The notes below the pieces were generated by a model. It ran no database searches. It saw nothing but the letters and a program-made list of their open reading frames with translations, and was not told the origin of the DNA. Below, one piece after another: positions 6,466-15,888 of a stretch of DNA of 23,673 nt. Source of the DNA: Bdellovibrio sp. (GTDB taxonomy: Bacteria; Bdellovibrionota; Bdellovibrionia; Bdellovibrionales; Bdellovibrionaceae); assembly GCA_003176075.1 (NCBI GenBank), contig PSRN01000248.1, positions 1 through 23,673 on the forward strand, in the 5' to 3' direction. The translations under genes were made by a program, and so were the position numbers. Each line of letters opens with the position of its first letter. The stretch's first letter is position 1.

Positions 6466-9438
6466 TCACTGCCCCTTCCGCCCGGCAACTCCTTCCCCGG
6501 CAACTCCTTCCCCGGTATGAGGGACGAGGTTCTTTTCCGCGACCTGTGATGCATCGATGATCTTGCTGTTCTCGCGTCGAAACACACTCAGATCCGTCAC
6601 CACGTTTTCCACTCCCTGAGGAATGAATGCTGTCGATCCGTTGCTTGTCGATGTCAAAAAGATAGTGAACTGACGCCGTTGGGGTCCTAGCACATAATCC
6701 GTGTAATAAGACACCAGGTCAGGAAGAGTCAGCTTCTCCAGCTCAAAAGCCTCTTGCTCCTCGCGGTCAAACGACCATTCATTCGAAAAGTTAATGGCCA
6801 CAGACAAAAATTTTTGCACGAACGAGGAATGTCCTTTTCTTAACTGGCTGATGCGTGCCGTCCGGGCAGATTCAAATGTCTCAGCCGGCATTGAATTCAA
6901 AACCCTGGGAGCCTCTGCGATCCAAGAATTACAAGATTTGTTGATCTCCAATAAAGGTTTTGCGGTCTGAATAAGGAACAACAGGCTGGGTCCGGTTCGA
7001 AGATCCTGCACTCCCAATTGAGTGACATACCCCAATTCCTGCTCGGTCCGCATGTCCTCGAAAAATTTCATATTCAAGAGTGCACCCAACAAATGAGCCT
7101 TCGCAAAACTCTTTACACTGCTGTCGGGAACCTGGAATTCCGCCAGCCAGGCATGGTTTTCACCTGGCCTCGTGGTTGAAAAAGCCGATCCTCGCACGGG
7201 ATACTCCGTGATCTTAAGGGGCACTACATCTTCTGAGGGCCGGCTCTCCAGGACCTTCATGACCTCCTGGCTCAATTTTCTCGACTGAGATTCATCCAAA
7301 TTTCCAAAAGCCAGAAAGCGAAATCGGCCGCTCCGAAAAACGGCACTCTTAAACTCCTCGACTTCTTTCGCTGTAATTTGGGAAAGCTCACCTTGAATCT
7401 TTTCGACTTCAACGGAATGGGGGTCGACGGCACTCGTACGCAGCCACAGAGCTTGTTTGAAAGATTCCTCGAACTCCTTTTGAGCGAGAAGCTTCTGCAG
7501 AAGCGTCGCCTGCCGACGCAGTTCCGCTTCATCAATTCGAAGGTTACGAAAGAATCCAGCGACTGCAAGAGATACACTTTCAAGGTGATCAGAATAGCCC
7601 GTGACACTCAGGGCCCCTCCTAATGACGAAAATAGCAAACTCCAGCCATAGCCGGCGACATGGGCCTCGCTGAATGGCTTTTTTAACGCCAAGTCCAGGT
7701 ATTGGTTTAGAAGCAAGGAAATGGCAGCAGACCGGGAAGACGGTGGGAAATCTTTGCTGAATCGGAAATCTAGAATCAGACTTGCCAGAGGTTGCTTAAA
7801 TTCGATGGAAGGATAGTGAGTCACCGAAACCCCAGGAAGGTTCACAATCTCATGGGGTTTTTCGTTTTGCACTGAAATCAATCCCAAATTCCTTGGTAGA
7901 TATGGATTCGTTGTTGGTTCGGAAGTCTTGAAACCTGAAATCGGCCTGGGGTTTGCAATCCAGGGATATTTGTCAATAGGGTCAACACTGTAGCTGAACT
8001 GATAGAATTCCGGTTTTTCTTGCGCCGTCACCGTGGGTGAAATCAAATAGATGCTGGTGTGCTGAGGGTTTAGGAGCTGAACTTGCCTGTGAAAATCGTC
8101 TGCCGAAGGCGCCGGAATCAACGTTTGATTCGTCTCAACTTCCTGAGGATCAAAAAACCCCATCCCTCTCGCCAGGCTGACTGCCGAGCGCACGGGCGAA
8201 ACAAAGTCGTAAAGGTAAGAAAGTTCCCGCCGCCGCTTCTCGTTCGCAGCAAGGGCCTCGCTGAGTCTCGTCTTTTGTAAGTCCGCAATATAGGCCAGAA
8301 CCGTAGATGCGATTTGTTCCCATTGGGCCACCCCTGATTCGGTCAGCGTGGAAGAAACATACAAATCTCGCCATCCACGCCAATTTTGCACGCCAGACCC
8401 AATATCATATATTAACCCCTGCTCTTTGAGAAACGAACTGAGAGTCCCCGGCGCATCCTCATCCAGCCGGCTTGCCAGGATTTCATAGTTTTTTGTTTGC
8501 CAATCTGACTTTCCGGCTGGCGGAAGCGTGAAGTACAAAAAAAGGTGATGCGTTTGCAACGCCGACTTGATCTTCACCACCGTCGGGGTGATCGCGTCAG
8601 CAGTTGGAAGGATGGGGCCTTTCTGGGTCCCTCGTCGCGGTACCCTCGAAAACACCTCGCTCAATTTCTTAAGCTCCCGCAGCGGCAGCGAACTCACGAT
8701 GGCGACGTTCATGTTGTCGGCCGAGTAATGACGCCAAAAAAAGTCGCGCATCACCTCCCGCGGAACATGCCCTAAAGTTTCCCGATTTCCTTGAAATGAC
8801 CAGTGAAGCGGATGCTCCTTCTTGAGATTCAAGTGTCGCATGTAAGGCAGAAAAAAGTCACTATCCTGGACATTCGTATCGTATTCCGACTGAATCTGAC
8901 TGAGTTCTTTTTCCAGGTATTTCTCGTCAAAGCGCGGTTCGATGAAAAATTGCGCCAGACGGTCCACAGCAGCGGCAAAATCTTGATCGCCAATGGTCAA
9001 GAAAAAATTGGTATCTTCATCAGTCGTGAAAGCATTTGACTTGCCCGACCTCTCATTAACAAAGCGAAGAAACTCCTCCTTATCGGGGTATTTCTGGCTG
9101 CCAAGAAATAGCATATGTTCAAGGTAGTGTGCGAGTCCACGATAGGCGACCGGATCATCGACAAACCCGGTATTGACGCTCACTGTGCACGCGGATTCCT
9201 TGGCCCGCGGATCCGAAACAAGGAGAAGACGCAGTCCATTGGGCAAAATCAGGGATTCCTGTTGTGTCTGAAAGATTTGGCTCTTTTGCTGTTTGAGATT
9301 TTCGATATAGATCTCAGGGGAAAGGTTGGTGAGCGCGAAGGCCTGATGTGAAATACCAATGAACTGAAGAAAAACGACGACCTGAAACACTGGCTTAACA
9401 AAAGAAAGAGACATGGAAAGCCTGATTCGATGGATCAC
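6466..9438 (-). CDS. Pitrilysin/insulysin-type M16 zinc metallopeptidase
   Basis: A 991-residue protein, the usual length for pitrilysin or insulin-degrading enzyme (four half-domain repeats in one chain). The inverted zinc motif HxxEH is HYLEH near residues 104-108, in context GLAHYLEHMLFLGSQKYPD, followed by SGKSNAFT and the distal glutamate in SQIQSEYDTN. The C-terminal inactive half keeps RTEQELGYVTQ, like the RTEEQLGY stretch of insulysins. The family cleaves short peptides. GTG at 9436-9438 is chosen because AAGGAG lies 6 bases upstream and a signal peptide follows (VFQVVVFLQFIGISHQAFA), so it is probably periplasmic. The frame extends to 9513 without a better site. The tail holds a GEGVAGEGVAG repeat from a 15-bp duplication. 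Confidence 0.9.
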   Translation of the reverse strand: MIHRIRLSMSLSFVKPVFQVVVFLQFIGISHQAFALTNLSPEIYIENLKQQKSQIFQTQQESLILPNGLRLLLVSDPRAKESACTVSVNTGFVDDPVAYRGLAHYLEHMLFLGSQKYPDKEEFLRFVNERSGKSNAFTTDEDTNFFLTIGDQDFAAAVDRLAQFFIEPRFDEKYLEKELSQIQSEYDTNVQDSDFFLPYMRHLNLKKEHPLHWSFQGNRETLGHVPREVMRDFFWRHYSADNMNVAIVSSLPLRELKKLSEVFSRVPRRGTQKGPILPTADAITPTVVKIKSALQTHHLFLYFTLPPAGKSDWQTKNYEILASRLDEDAPGTLSSFLKEQGLIYDIGSGVQNWRGWRDLYVSSTLTESGVAQWEQIASTVLAYIADLQKTRLSEALAANEKRRRELSYLYDFVSPVRSAVSLARGMGFFDPQEVETNQTLIPAPSADDFHRQVQLLNPQHTSIYLISPTVTAQEKPEFYQFSYSVDPIDKYPWIANPRPISGFKTSEPTTNPYLPRNLGLISVQNEKPHEIVNLPGVSVTHYPSIEFKQPLASLILDFRFSKDFPPSSRSAAISLLLNQYLDLALKKPFSEAHVAGYGWSLLFSSLGGALSVTGYSDHLESVSLAVAGFFRNLRIDEAELRRQATLLQKLLAQKEFEESFKQALWLRTSAVDPHSVEVEKIQGELSQITAKEVEEFKSAVFRSGRFRFLAFGNLDESQSRKLSQEVMKVLESRPSEDVVPLKITEYPVRGSAFSTTRPGENHAWLAEFQVPDSSVKSFAKAHLLGALLNMKFFEDMRTEQELGYVTQLGVQDLRTGPSLLFLIQTAKPLLEINKSCNSWIAEAPRVLNSMPAETFESARTARISQLRKGHSSFVQKFLSVAINFSNEWSFDREEQEAFELEKLTLPDLVSYYTDYVLGPQRRQFTIFLTSTSNGSTAFIPQGVENVVTDLSVFRRENSKIIDASQVAEKNLVPHTGEGVAGEGVAGRKGQ
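6480..6509. repeat. 15-bp tandem duplication in the M16 protease tail
   Basis: GCCCGGCAACTCCTT (6480-6494) is followed by CCCCGGCAACTCCTT (6495-6509), with one mismatch. It encodes the repeated GEGVA units at the C-terminus. Confidence 0.8.
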
Positions 9439-9444
9439 TCGCTT

Positions 9445-9450
9445 CTCCTT
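9445..9450 (-). promoter_or_regulatory. Ribosome binding site deciding a GTG start of the M16 protease
   Basis: Read leftward, AAGGAG is followed by AAGCGA and then GTG (9436-9438). No later ATG (for example at 9412-9414) has a comparable site. Confidence 0.7.
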
Positions 9451-9633
9451 TTTTTGAGCTGGCAAGACCCGTAAAGAGCCCGCGACGATATCAGTGTATG
9501 CGGACAACAGCAATGCATTGAAATTTTTAGCCGCCGGGAAAGCAGCGATCAGAAAAACTTACCGGATCCAATCGTATCGACACGCGTATCGTGGATGTGA
9601 AGGGCGGGCGTTTATCCGAGCAGGGTAAAAACC

Positions 9634-11595
9634 CTAAAATCCCAATTTCTTCTTAAGATCATCGAGCGCCTTCTTGCCTTGCTGCTGAATTTGCTGCTTG
9701 CCTTGTTCTTCGGCCCGCTTTTTCGAATCATTGGCGCGTGACTGCGCTTGGGATTTTTCTCCTTCGACCTGAGCCCGCAATTTGCCGATTTCAGCGTCGA
9801 CTTGGGCGCGGTACTTGTTGACCTCGGACTCCAGCTTCGCCTTTTGCGCACCGACTTGCTCATTCATGTAGGCTTGGATTTTCTGTTTGGCCTCGTCGAT
9901 TTTCTTTTTGATTTGCTCCTCAAATCCTTTTTGCAGTTCAGACCCCACGTTTGATGAAATATCCAACTTCAAATCTGGCGGTGTTCCCATCACCGAGGCG
10001 TTCATGGAAATTTCCGGAATCCCCAGAAAAACCTTACGCATAATTTCTTGAACAGTTGGATTTTTCGCTTTGATCTCATAGGAGACCTGCTGAAGCTTAT
10101 TCTTGAGTTCCATTTTAAGGTCTTTCATCCCGACCAGTTCACCGGAGGCCGCCATCTGCCCTGAAGCTTTCTGAAACGCCAGATTCACTTCGGGCGATTG
10201 AACCACTTCACGACCGGCGACGGGATACGAACCAACGCTCATTTCAAAGCGAAGCAAGCTCACCGCCTGGGTGAGATCGAGGGTCATTTTCCCCAGAAAA
10301 TCACGAATGCCATTCGCCGAAAAATCACCCTTCACGGTGGCGACAGTCGGCCGGCCGACCAGGGCCTGGTTGGAGGAAATATCGGTGATCGTCCCTTGGA
10401 CCGAACCCGAAGAGGGTGACGACGACGTCTGCGAGCTGATACTCACTTTTTTCACCCAAACCCAAGGATAGGAATTTTGCCGGCCAAACTCATAAGTGAC
10501 ACCCTTGGCCCGCGGGTGCGGCTGAAACTGCGGATCGGGCTCGGGACTTTCTTTCTTCGCCTTCGGCGGCGGGAAATATTTGTGAAACAGACCCTGGTAA
10601 TAATCAATCTTCGCCAGATAGGGGCCCATATATTGGCGAAAAAGTCCCTGTGAAATTTCTTTGGCATCCAGCTTGGGAATATGAAAACGGGATTCCAGAT
10701 CCCGCGTGTCTTTTTTCACCAGGTCATCCAGCCCCTTGAGGTCCTTATCGATCTGTTGATAATCGTTGTTGAACTCGCCTGACGTGGCTTGAATGACCTT
10801 CACCTTTTGATCCGCTTCGTTCATCACGCTTTGAAATTCCTTAAGACTGTCACCGAGCTCCTGGGGCGATTTAAAATCCTTGGACTTGATCTTGCCAAGC
10901 CTGTCGCCAAGGGCCTGGATCTCCTTTTGTTGCGGCAGGGATTTCAGTTTTTGATCCCATACCTTGCCCTTTTCCTTGTAAGCCTTATCGAGTTCCTGAA
11001 GCTTTTGCTTCGAGGCCAGCGTCCCCTCAATCTTTCCAAGCTGCACCTGCCCCGATTCCCCGCCCAAAAGCGAGGCGATATCCCCCAGCACGTTGCCGTC
11101 ATAGTTCTTTTTGGCTTGGTCGACCGCCTCGTTCTTTAGCTTTTCCGACTCCTTTTCAATGAATCCAGGCTTGTCAGATTTCGGCTCGGGGGGCTTCACC
11201 TTTCCTGGAGCTTTCCGCGGGGTTCCGATTCGGATATCATCAACCGCCATCTCGTTGACGACAAAACGCGCGCGCAGCAAGCCGTCCCAGAGAACAGCGA
11301 ATCGAACATCCCCCACTTCAAGCATGTTTTTCTGAGGCTGCTGGGCGTCGGTGAGTTCGATTTTTTTGATTCGCAGCGAGGCATCCCAAAAACTCGTCCG
11401 TAACTCCTCAATATTTACTTCCGCTCCCATGACCTGATAGCCGACAAACTCCAAGCCCCGTCGCAGATGATGATCGAAGAAAAAGTGAAAATAGCCCCAG
11501 ATGAGGGCCACAATCAAAATCACTGGCACGACCGCCTCGGTTCGAATGGGACCCTTCGCCTTTTTTTCGCTCTTGGATTTGCTTGTTGTGTTCAT
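9634..11595 (-). CDS. TIGR03545-like envelope protein (AsmA-like flavour)
   Basis: A 653-residue protein with a cytoplasmic basic N-terminus (SKSEKKAKGPIR) and one transmembrane helix (VVPVILIVALIWGYFHFFF, about 23-41). After this comes LRRGLEFVGYQVMGAEVNIEEL, as in proteins whose membrane helix leads into AsmA/DUF748-like beta strands. Residues about 120-340 and 540-650 are charged, coiled-coil-like (KKKIDEAKQKIQAYMNEQVG, DSKKRAEEQGKQQIQQQGKK). The middle has AsmA-like strands (VTYEFGRQNSYPWVWVKKVS; VEGTITD-like GTITDISSNQALVGRPT). The pairing with the upstream TIGR03546-like gene matches what I recall of these two families being adjacent. Function is unknown, probably in the inner membrane or periplasm. 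The ATG at 11593-11595 has GAGGG six bases upstream. Confidence 0.65.
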   Translation of the reverse strand: MNTTSKSKSEKKAKGPIRTEAVVPVILIVALIWGYFHFFFDHHLRRGLEFVGYQVMGAEVNIEELRTSFWDASLRIKKIELTDAQQPQKNMLEVGDVRFAVLWDGLLRARFVVNEMAVDDIRIGTPRKAPGKVKPPEPKSDKPGFIEKESEKLKNEAVDQAKKNYDGNVLGDIASLLGGESGQVQLGKIEGTLASKQKLQELDKAYKEKGKVWDQKLKSLPQQKEIQALGDRLGKIKSKDFKSPQELGDSLKEFQSVMNEADQKVKVIQATSGEFNNDYQQIDKDLKGLDDLVKKDTRDLESRFHIPKLDAKEISQGLFRQYMGPYLAKIDYYQGLFHKYFPPPKAKKESPEPDPQFQPHPRAKGVTYEFGRQNSYPWVWVKKVSISSQTSSSPSSGSVQGTITDISSNQALVGRPTVATVKGDFSANGIRDFLGKMTLDLTQAVSLLRFEMSVGSYPVAGREVVQSPEVNLAFQKASGQMAASGELVGMKDLKMELKNKLQQVSYEIKAKNPTVQEIMRKVFLGIPEISMNASVMGTPPDLKLDISSNVGSELQKGFEEQIKKKIDEAKQKIQAYMNEQVGAQKAKLESEVNKYRAQVDAEIGKLRAQVEGEKSQAQSRANDSKKRAEEQGKQQIQQQGKKALDDLKKKLGF

Positions 11596-11629
11596 AAGAC
11601 CCTCAATTGACGTGGATTGGAATCACACC

Positions 11630-11653
11630 CGTGGCGACTTCGCCGCCCACGCT
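11630..11653 (+). repeat. Small palindromic repeat copy 2, intergenic
   Basis: CGTGGCGACTTCGCCGCCCA followed by CGCT, one mismatch from the copy at 20414-20437. It lies over the stop codon of the TIGR03546-like gene (TAG at 11652-11654) in the 56-bp gap before the next gene. Confidence 0.8.
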
Positions 11654-12176
11654 AACCAAACATTGAATTGTAAGTGGCATACCATTTATAAAAACTCGTC
11701 CCAACCCACAATTTCCACAATTTTGTCTGCTTGAAACGCGCGACAAACGTGGCCCGGTATTTGAGGACCAAATAGCGAAAAACAAAAAACCCCGGAAGGG
11801 AAAGAAGAAAACCCATCAATCCCGAGCCCATGACGATGGAATTGTTGAACCGTGTGAGCGGCACGAACGGCATATTGTAGAGTTGGGTGAAAAGCGGCCG
11901 CAGGCCTTCCGATTCAAGAACCACGCGTCCCAATTGATCGCTGACCGGGTCCAGAAAATAGGCCACGAACTTGAAGAAAAAAGCCGACAGCAAGGTGGCC
12001 CCCAGCTGGACGCGAAAGAAAAACACCAGGAGAAAAACGATCACCGCCTGCAAGGAGAGAATCGGCGAAAATCCCAGAATCATTCCGAGCGAAAATCCCC
12101 ACGCCAGCTGGTTGGTCGCTGTTTCTGAATTGAGCATTCTGAAAAAGGCAAAGATTTGTTTGAGCAAGAGAGTCAA
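11652..12176 (-). CDS. TIGR03546-like membrane protein
   Basis: A 174-residue protein with two hydrophobic hairpins: ATNQLAWGFSLGMILGFSPILSLQAVIVFLLVFFFRVQLGATLLSAF and a C-terminal segment IVMGSGLMGFLLSLPGFFVFRYLVL. The GFSPILSLQ and DPVSDQLG context is like DUF2062/TIGR03546 proteins. TTG at 12174-12176 is preferred because AGGAGG lies 6 bases upstream, inside the last codons of metH, whose TAA is 1 bp away. The open frame to 12266 overlaps metH and is not needed. This places translation right after metH termination. Role unknown; it probably acts with the next gene in the envelope. Confidence 0.75.
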   Translation of the reverse strand: MTLLLKQIFAFFRMLNSETATNQLAWGFSLGMILGFSPILSLQAVIVFLLVFFFRVQLGATLLSAFFFKFVAYFLDPVSDQLGRVVLESEGLRPLFTQLYNMPFVPLTRFNNSIVMGSGLMGFLLSLPGFFVFRYLVLKYRATFVARFKQTKLWKLWVGTSFYKWYATYNSMFG

Positions 12177-12177
12177 C

Positions 12178-15100
12178 TTACTCCTCCTGTGGACCGACGT
12201 TGAAATAACGAGCTTGCGGATGATTGAAGTAAAATCCAGAAACTGAACTTGGTGGATCCATGGCAAAATTTTCGGTCAACACGACCCCCACCCGTTTTTT
12301 CACGTCGAGCAACTTCCAAATGATGGCCTTATCCCTGTGGTTTGGGCAAGCGGGATAACCGGGGGCCGGTCGAATCCCGCGGTATTTTTCGGCGATCAGG
12401 TCTTCAGGTTTGAGCCCCTCGTTCTTTCCAAAACCGAAAATTCTCCGGACTTCGCGATGCGCCCACTCGGCCGAAGCCTCCGCCAAGCGATCGCCAAGGG
12501 CTTTGATCAGAATGTTCGAATAGTCATCGTTTTGTTCCTTCATCGCGCGGGCGATGGATTCAACTTCACGACCAGCGGTCACCACAAACAGACCCAAAAA
12601 ATCCCCACGCCCCGACTCCCCCGGGGCGATGAAGTCGGCCAGGCAGAGTGAAACCCCATTGGTGATGACCGAGGGGTGCCGCTGCCGGGGAAAATGAAAG
12701 GTCGCGAGCGTGGGCGGCGCTGCCCAAGTCGGTGGTTGCACCAGCTCCGCCGCCCGAGGCGGCTCCGTCGGCACCTCCACAGACGCCACGGGTGTCGGTG
12801 CAGACGCTTCCAAGACTTCAACCTCGTCGGCCGCCGGCGAAGACTTCGATCGCGCCGGAAAAATTCCGATCAACACGCGGGGATGAAACCACTTCTCACG
12901 TGCGGCCTGATTGAGGCGTGCCTGCGCGTCCTCAAACAATTTCCTGGCCTCACCGCCATATTTTTGATGATCGAGGATCTTGGGAAAAATACCTTTCAGT
13001 CCCCAGGTCCAAAAGAAAGGACTCCAATCAATCAATTCCCGCAGCTCGTCCATTGAAGGACTCAACTCGAACACACCTTGTCGTTCCGGCACCGGAATGT
13101 CGACGGTAGACCAGTCAAACGTGGCGCGACGTTTTTGCGCTTCGCCGATTGACCAAAGGGGGGCTTTGTCTTTTTGTTTCTTGAAGAAAGACTCGCGAAT
13201 ATTTGCTGACTCGCTCTTGAACGAGCTCCACGAGGCCGGCCGATCCGCCGAATGCAGCAAGCGCTGGCAAGCCGCTACGACTTGCGACGCATCGGGAACT
13301 TGCACCACGGGATGCGCGTAATGAGGATCGAGCTTCACCGCCGTGTGGACCGTTGAAGTGGTGGCTCCGCCGATCAAAACGGGCATACCAAACCCCACCT
13401 TGGAAAATTCCTTGAGATTAAAGACCATTTCATCCAGGGACGGCGTGATCAGGCCGCTCAGGCCGATGAGATCCGCTTGCTTTTCCTGCGCCGTCTGAAT
13501 GATCGTCGAGCAGTTCACCATAACCCCGAGATCAATCACCTCATACCCATTGCAAGCCAAAACCACCGACACGATATTTTTTCCGATATCATGAACGTCC
13601 CCTTTGACGGTGGCGATGAGGACACGTCCCTGACTTTGGTTTGTACCCCGGCGTTCTTTTTCCATCAGGGGTTCCAGGATCGCCACGCCCTTTTTCATCA
13701 CCCGCGCGCTTTTCACCACTTGCGGGAGGAACATCTTGCCTTGGCCAAAAAGCTCCCCGACCACTTTCATGCCGGTCATCAGCGGGCCCTCAATGACATC
13801 GAGCGGGCGTGGTGTCGCTTGCAAACACTCCTGCACGTCACTTTCTATGAATTGATCGATACCGTGAACGAGAGAGTGAGTGATGCGTTCCTGCAGCGAG
13901 CCCTGCCGCCACTCATTGGGCTTGATGTTTTTCGCTTGCGACGCGGATTTTTTCAGCCGCTCGGCGAATTGAATCAAGTTCTCCGCCGCGCCGGCATCTT
14001 TATTGAGAATGACAGCTTCAACCTTTTCACGCAGTTCGGCTTCCAGGTCTTCATAGACACCGAGCTGGCCGGCGTTCACGATCCCCATATCCAGGCCGGC
14101 GCGAATGGCGTAATAGAGGAACACATTGTGCATCGCCTCGCGCACGTGATTCTGTCCGCGAAAAGAAAAGGACAGATTTGAAATTCCGCCCGAGGTCAAA
14201 GCCCAGGGGCACTTCTCTTTGATTTCCCCCACGGCCTCGATAAAGTCGATCGCGTAAGTGTTGTGCTCTTCCATCCCGGTGGCCACGGTGAGCACGTTGG
14301 GGTCAAAAATAATGTCTTCGGGCGGGAAATCAATCCGGTCACGAAGCAATTGGTAAGCTCTCTGACAGATCCTGACCTTGTCCGCTTTGCTGGAAGCTTG
14401 GCCGTTTTCATCGAAGGCCATGATGATCACCGCGGCCCCGTATTGGCGAGCCTTGGTGGCCTTGGCGAGAAACTCTTCTTCGCCGTCCTTGAGCGACAGC
14501 GAGTTGATGACCGCCTTGCCTTGGACGCATTTCAAACCTTCCTCGATAATTTCCCACTTGGAGCTGTCGAGCATAAAGGGGATGCGGCTGATTTCCGGTT
14601 CACTCCCCAAATGATTGAGAAAAGTTCTCATCAGGCTTTGGCCGTCGAGCATTCCCTCATCAAAGTTAATATCGAGAATATTGGCGCCGTTTTGCACTTG
14701 CTGGCGGGCGATTTCGACGCCCTCGCTGAGTCGTCCCTCGCGAATCAGCTGGGCAAACTTGGGAGAACCGGTGACGTTGGTTCTCTCCCCCACCATGATA
14801 AAGGAACGGTCCCCCTGCGCATCCAAGTTCAAAGGCTCAAGACCTGACAGCCGGGTCCGGCGCGGCATCGCGGGCCGACGCCGAGGTAGCTGTTCTCGCA
14901 CCGCCTCAACGATGGCACGGATATGGGCGGGAGTCGTCCCGCAGCAACCCCCCACGATATTCACTAACCCTTCTTGCGCGAATTTCCTTAAGAAACCCGA
15001 CGTCACTTCCGGCAGCTCATCATACCCACTCGGACTTAAGGGATTCGGCAAACCCGCGTTGGGGTAACAGCTGATCAGGCAATCGGTCACGCGCGCCAGC

Positions 15101-15888
15101 TCCACCAGATGCTGGCGCATCTCCTTGGCGCCCAAAGCACAGTTGAGTCCAACGGTAAGTGGTTCCGCGTGCCTGACCGAATTCCAAAAGGCTTCAATAG
15201 TCTGACCTGACAGAGTACGGCCGGAAGCATCACTCACGGTCATCGAAATCATCAGCGGATATTTGGTGTTTCTGTCTTTCTCCACCTGTTTCAGGGCAAA
15301 GAGGCAAGCCTTGAGATTGAGAGTGTCAAAAGTCGTCTCCGGCAAGAACAGTTCGCAGCCCCCGGCCAGCAGACCCTCGATCTGTTCGCGGTACGCGATC
15401 ACCAGCTCGTCAAATGAAACGGCTCGAAACTCCGGCCGGTTCACGTCGGGAGAAAGCGAGGCCGTCCGGGTGGTCGGTCCGATCGACCCCGCGACATAAA
15501 CCCGGCGTCCTGGGTTTTCCTTTTGAAATCGCTCGCACGCCCCGCGCGCCACCTCCGCCGCTTTTTGGTTCATTAAAAAGCAGCGGTCCTCCAGACCAAA
15601 ATCCTTTTGTGAGATTCGGTTGGCGCCAAAGGTGTTGGTCTCAATCAGATCAGCTCCGGCCTTCAAATATTCGGTGTGGATTTCAGCCACCACATCGGGC
15701 CGCGTGAGGACCAGAACATCGCTGTTTCCTTTGAGATCCGTCGCGTGGTTCTTGAATTCCTGACCCCGGTAATCGGCTTCCTGCAGGCGATAACCCTGCA
15801 GCATCGAACCCATGGCGCCGTCGAGAAACAGAATTTCTTTGGAAAGGCGCTCTTGCAATTCAACGAGTAGCGGATGAGGTGCGATCAT
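12178..15888 (-). CDS. metH: Cobalamin-dependent methionine synthase MetH
   Basis: A 1236-residue protein that transfers the methyl group of 5-methyl-THF via cobalamin to homocysteine. It has all domains in order. The homocysteine domain (1-330) has zinc cysteines C250 (GLNCALGA) and C315/C316 (GGCCGTTP). The pterin domain contains MVGERTNVTGSPKF (about 365) and DINFDEGMLDG. The cap and B12 domains have GDVHDIGKNI with the cobalt-binding H766 and GLSGLITPSLDEM. The activation domain has RPAPGYPACPNH near 1190. Residues about 1028-1063 (EASAPTPVAS through AAPPTLAT) are a proline/alanine-rich insert absent from E. coli MetH at this position, encoded by a palindromic repeat shared with kdsA. The ATG overlaps the metF stop (ATGA), so the two genes are translationally coupled. 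Confidence 0.96.
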   Translation of the reverse strand: MIAPHPLLVELQERLSKEILFLDGAMGSMLQGYRLQEADYRGQEFKNHATDLKGNSDVLVLTRPDVVAEIHTEYLKAGADLIETNTFGANRISQKDFGLEDRCFLMNQKAAEVARGACERFQKENPGRRVYVAGSIGPTTRTASLSPDVNRPEFRAVSFDELVIAYREQIEGLLAGGCELFLPETTFDTLNLKACLFALKQVEKDRNTKYPLMISMTVSDASGRTLSGQTIEAFWNSVRHAEPLTVGLNCALGAKEMRQHLVELARVTDCLISCYPNAGLPNPLSPSGYDELPEVTSGFLRKFAQEGLVNIVGGCCGTTPAHIRAIVEAVREQLPRRRPAMPRRTRLSGLEPLNLDAQGDRSFIMVGERTNVTGSPKFAQLIREGRLSEGVEIARQQVQNGANILDINFDEGMLDGQSLMRTFLNHLGSEPEISRIPFMLDSSKWEIIEEGLKCVQGKAVINSLSLKDGEEEFLAKATKARQYGAAVIIMAFDENGQASSKADKVRICQRAYQLLRDRIDFPPEDIIFDPNVLTVATGMEEHNTYAIDFIEAVGEIKEKCPWALTSGGISNLSFSFRGQNHVREAMHNVFLYYAIRAGLDMGIVNAGQLGVYEDLEAELREKVEAVILNKDAGAAENLIQFAERLKKSASQAKNIKPNEWRQGSLQERITHSLVHGIDQFIESDVQECLQATPRPLDVIEGPLMTGMKVVGELFGQGKMFLPQVVKSARVMKKGVAILEPLMEKERRGTNQSQGRVLIATVKGDVHDIGKNIVSVVLACNGYEVIDLGVMVNCSTIIQTAQEKQADLIGLSGLITPSLDEMVFNLKEFSKVGFGMPVLIGGATTSTVHTAVKLDPHYAHPVVQVPDASQVVAACQRLLHSADRPASWSSFKSESANIRESFFKKQKDKAPLWSIGEAQKRRATFDWSTVDIPVPERQGVFELSPSMDELRELIDWSPFFWTWGLKGIFPKILDHQKYGGEARKLFEDAQARLNQAAREKWFHPRVLIGIFPARSKSSPAADEVEVLEASAPTPVASVEVPTEPPRAAELVQPPTWAAPPTLATFHFPRQRHPSVITNGVSLCLADFIAPGESGRGDFLGLFVVTAGREVESIARAMKEQNDDYSNILIKALGDRLAEASAEWAHREVRRIFGFGKNEGLKPEDLIAEKYRGIRPAPGYPACPNHRDKAIIWKLLDVKKRVGVVLTENFAMDPPSSVSGFYFNHPQARYFNVGPQEE
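12707..12791 (-). repeat. Palindromic repeat copy 3 (long form), inside metH
   Basis: Read leftward it runs from CCGTGGCGTCTGTGGAGGTG to ACCGACTTGGGCAGCGCCGC and CCACGCT. The same blocks occur in kdsA at 17866-17921. Ends CCGTGGCG and CGCCGCCCACG are inverted relative to each other. It encodes the proline-rich MetH insert. Confidence 0.7.

Noticed and set aside
9622..9635. Hairpin AGGGT/ACCCT around AAAA at the TIGR03545-like stop
   Set aside because: The stem is only 5 bp and no T run follows on the transcribed strand, so a terminator call is not supported.
12700..12914. Rightward frames over metH with repetitive Arg/Pro residues
   Set aside because: They are antisense shadows of the high-GC repeat and the metH activation domain.
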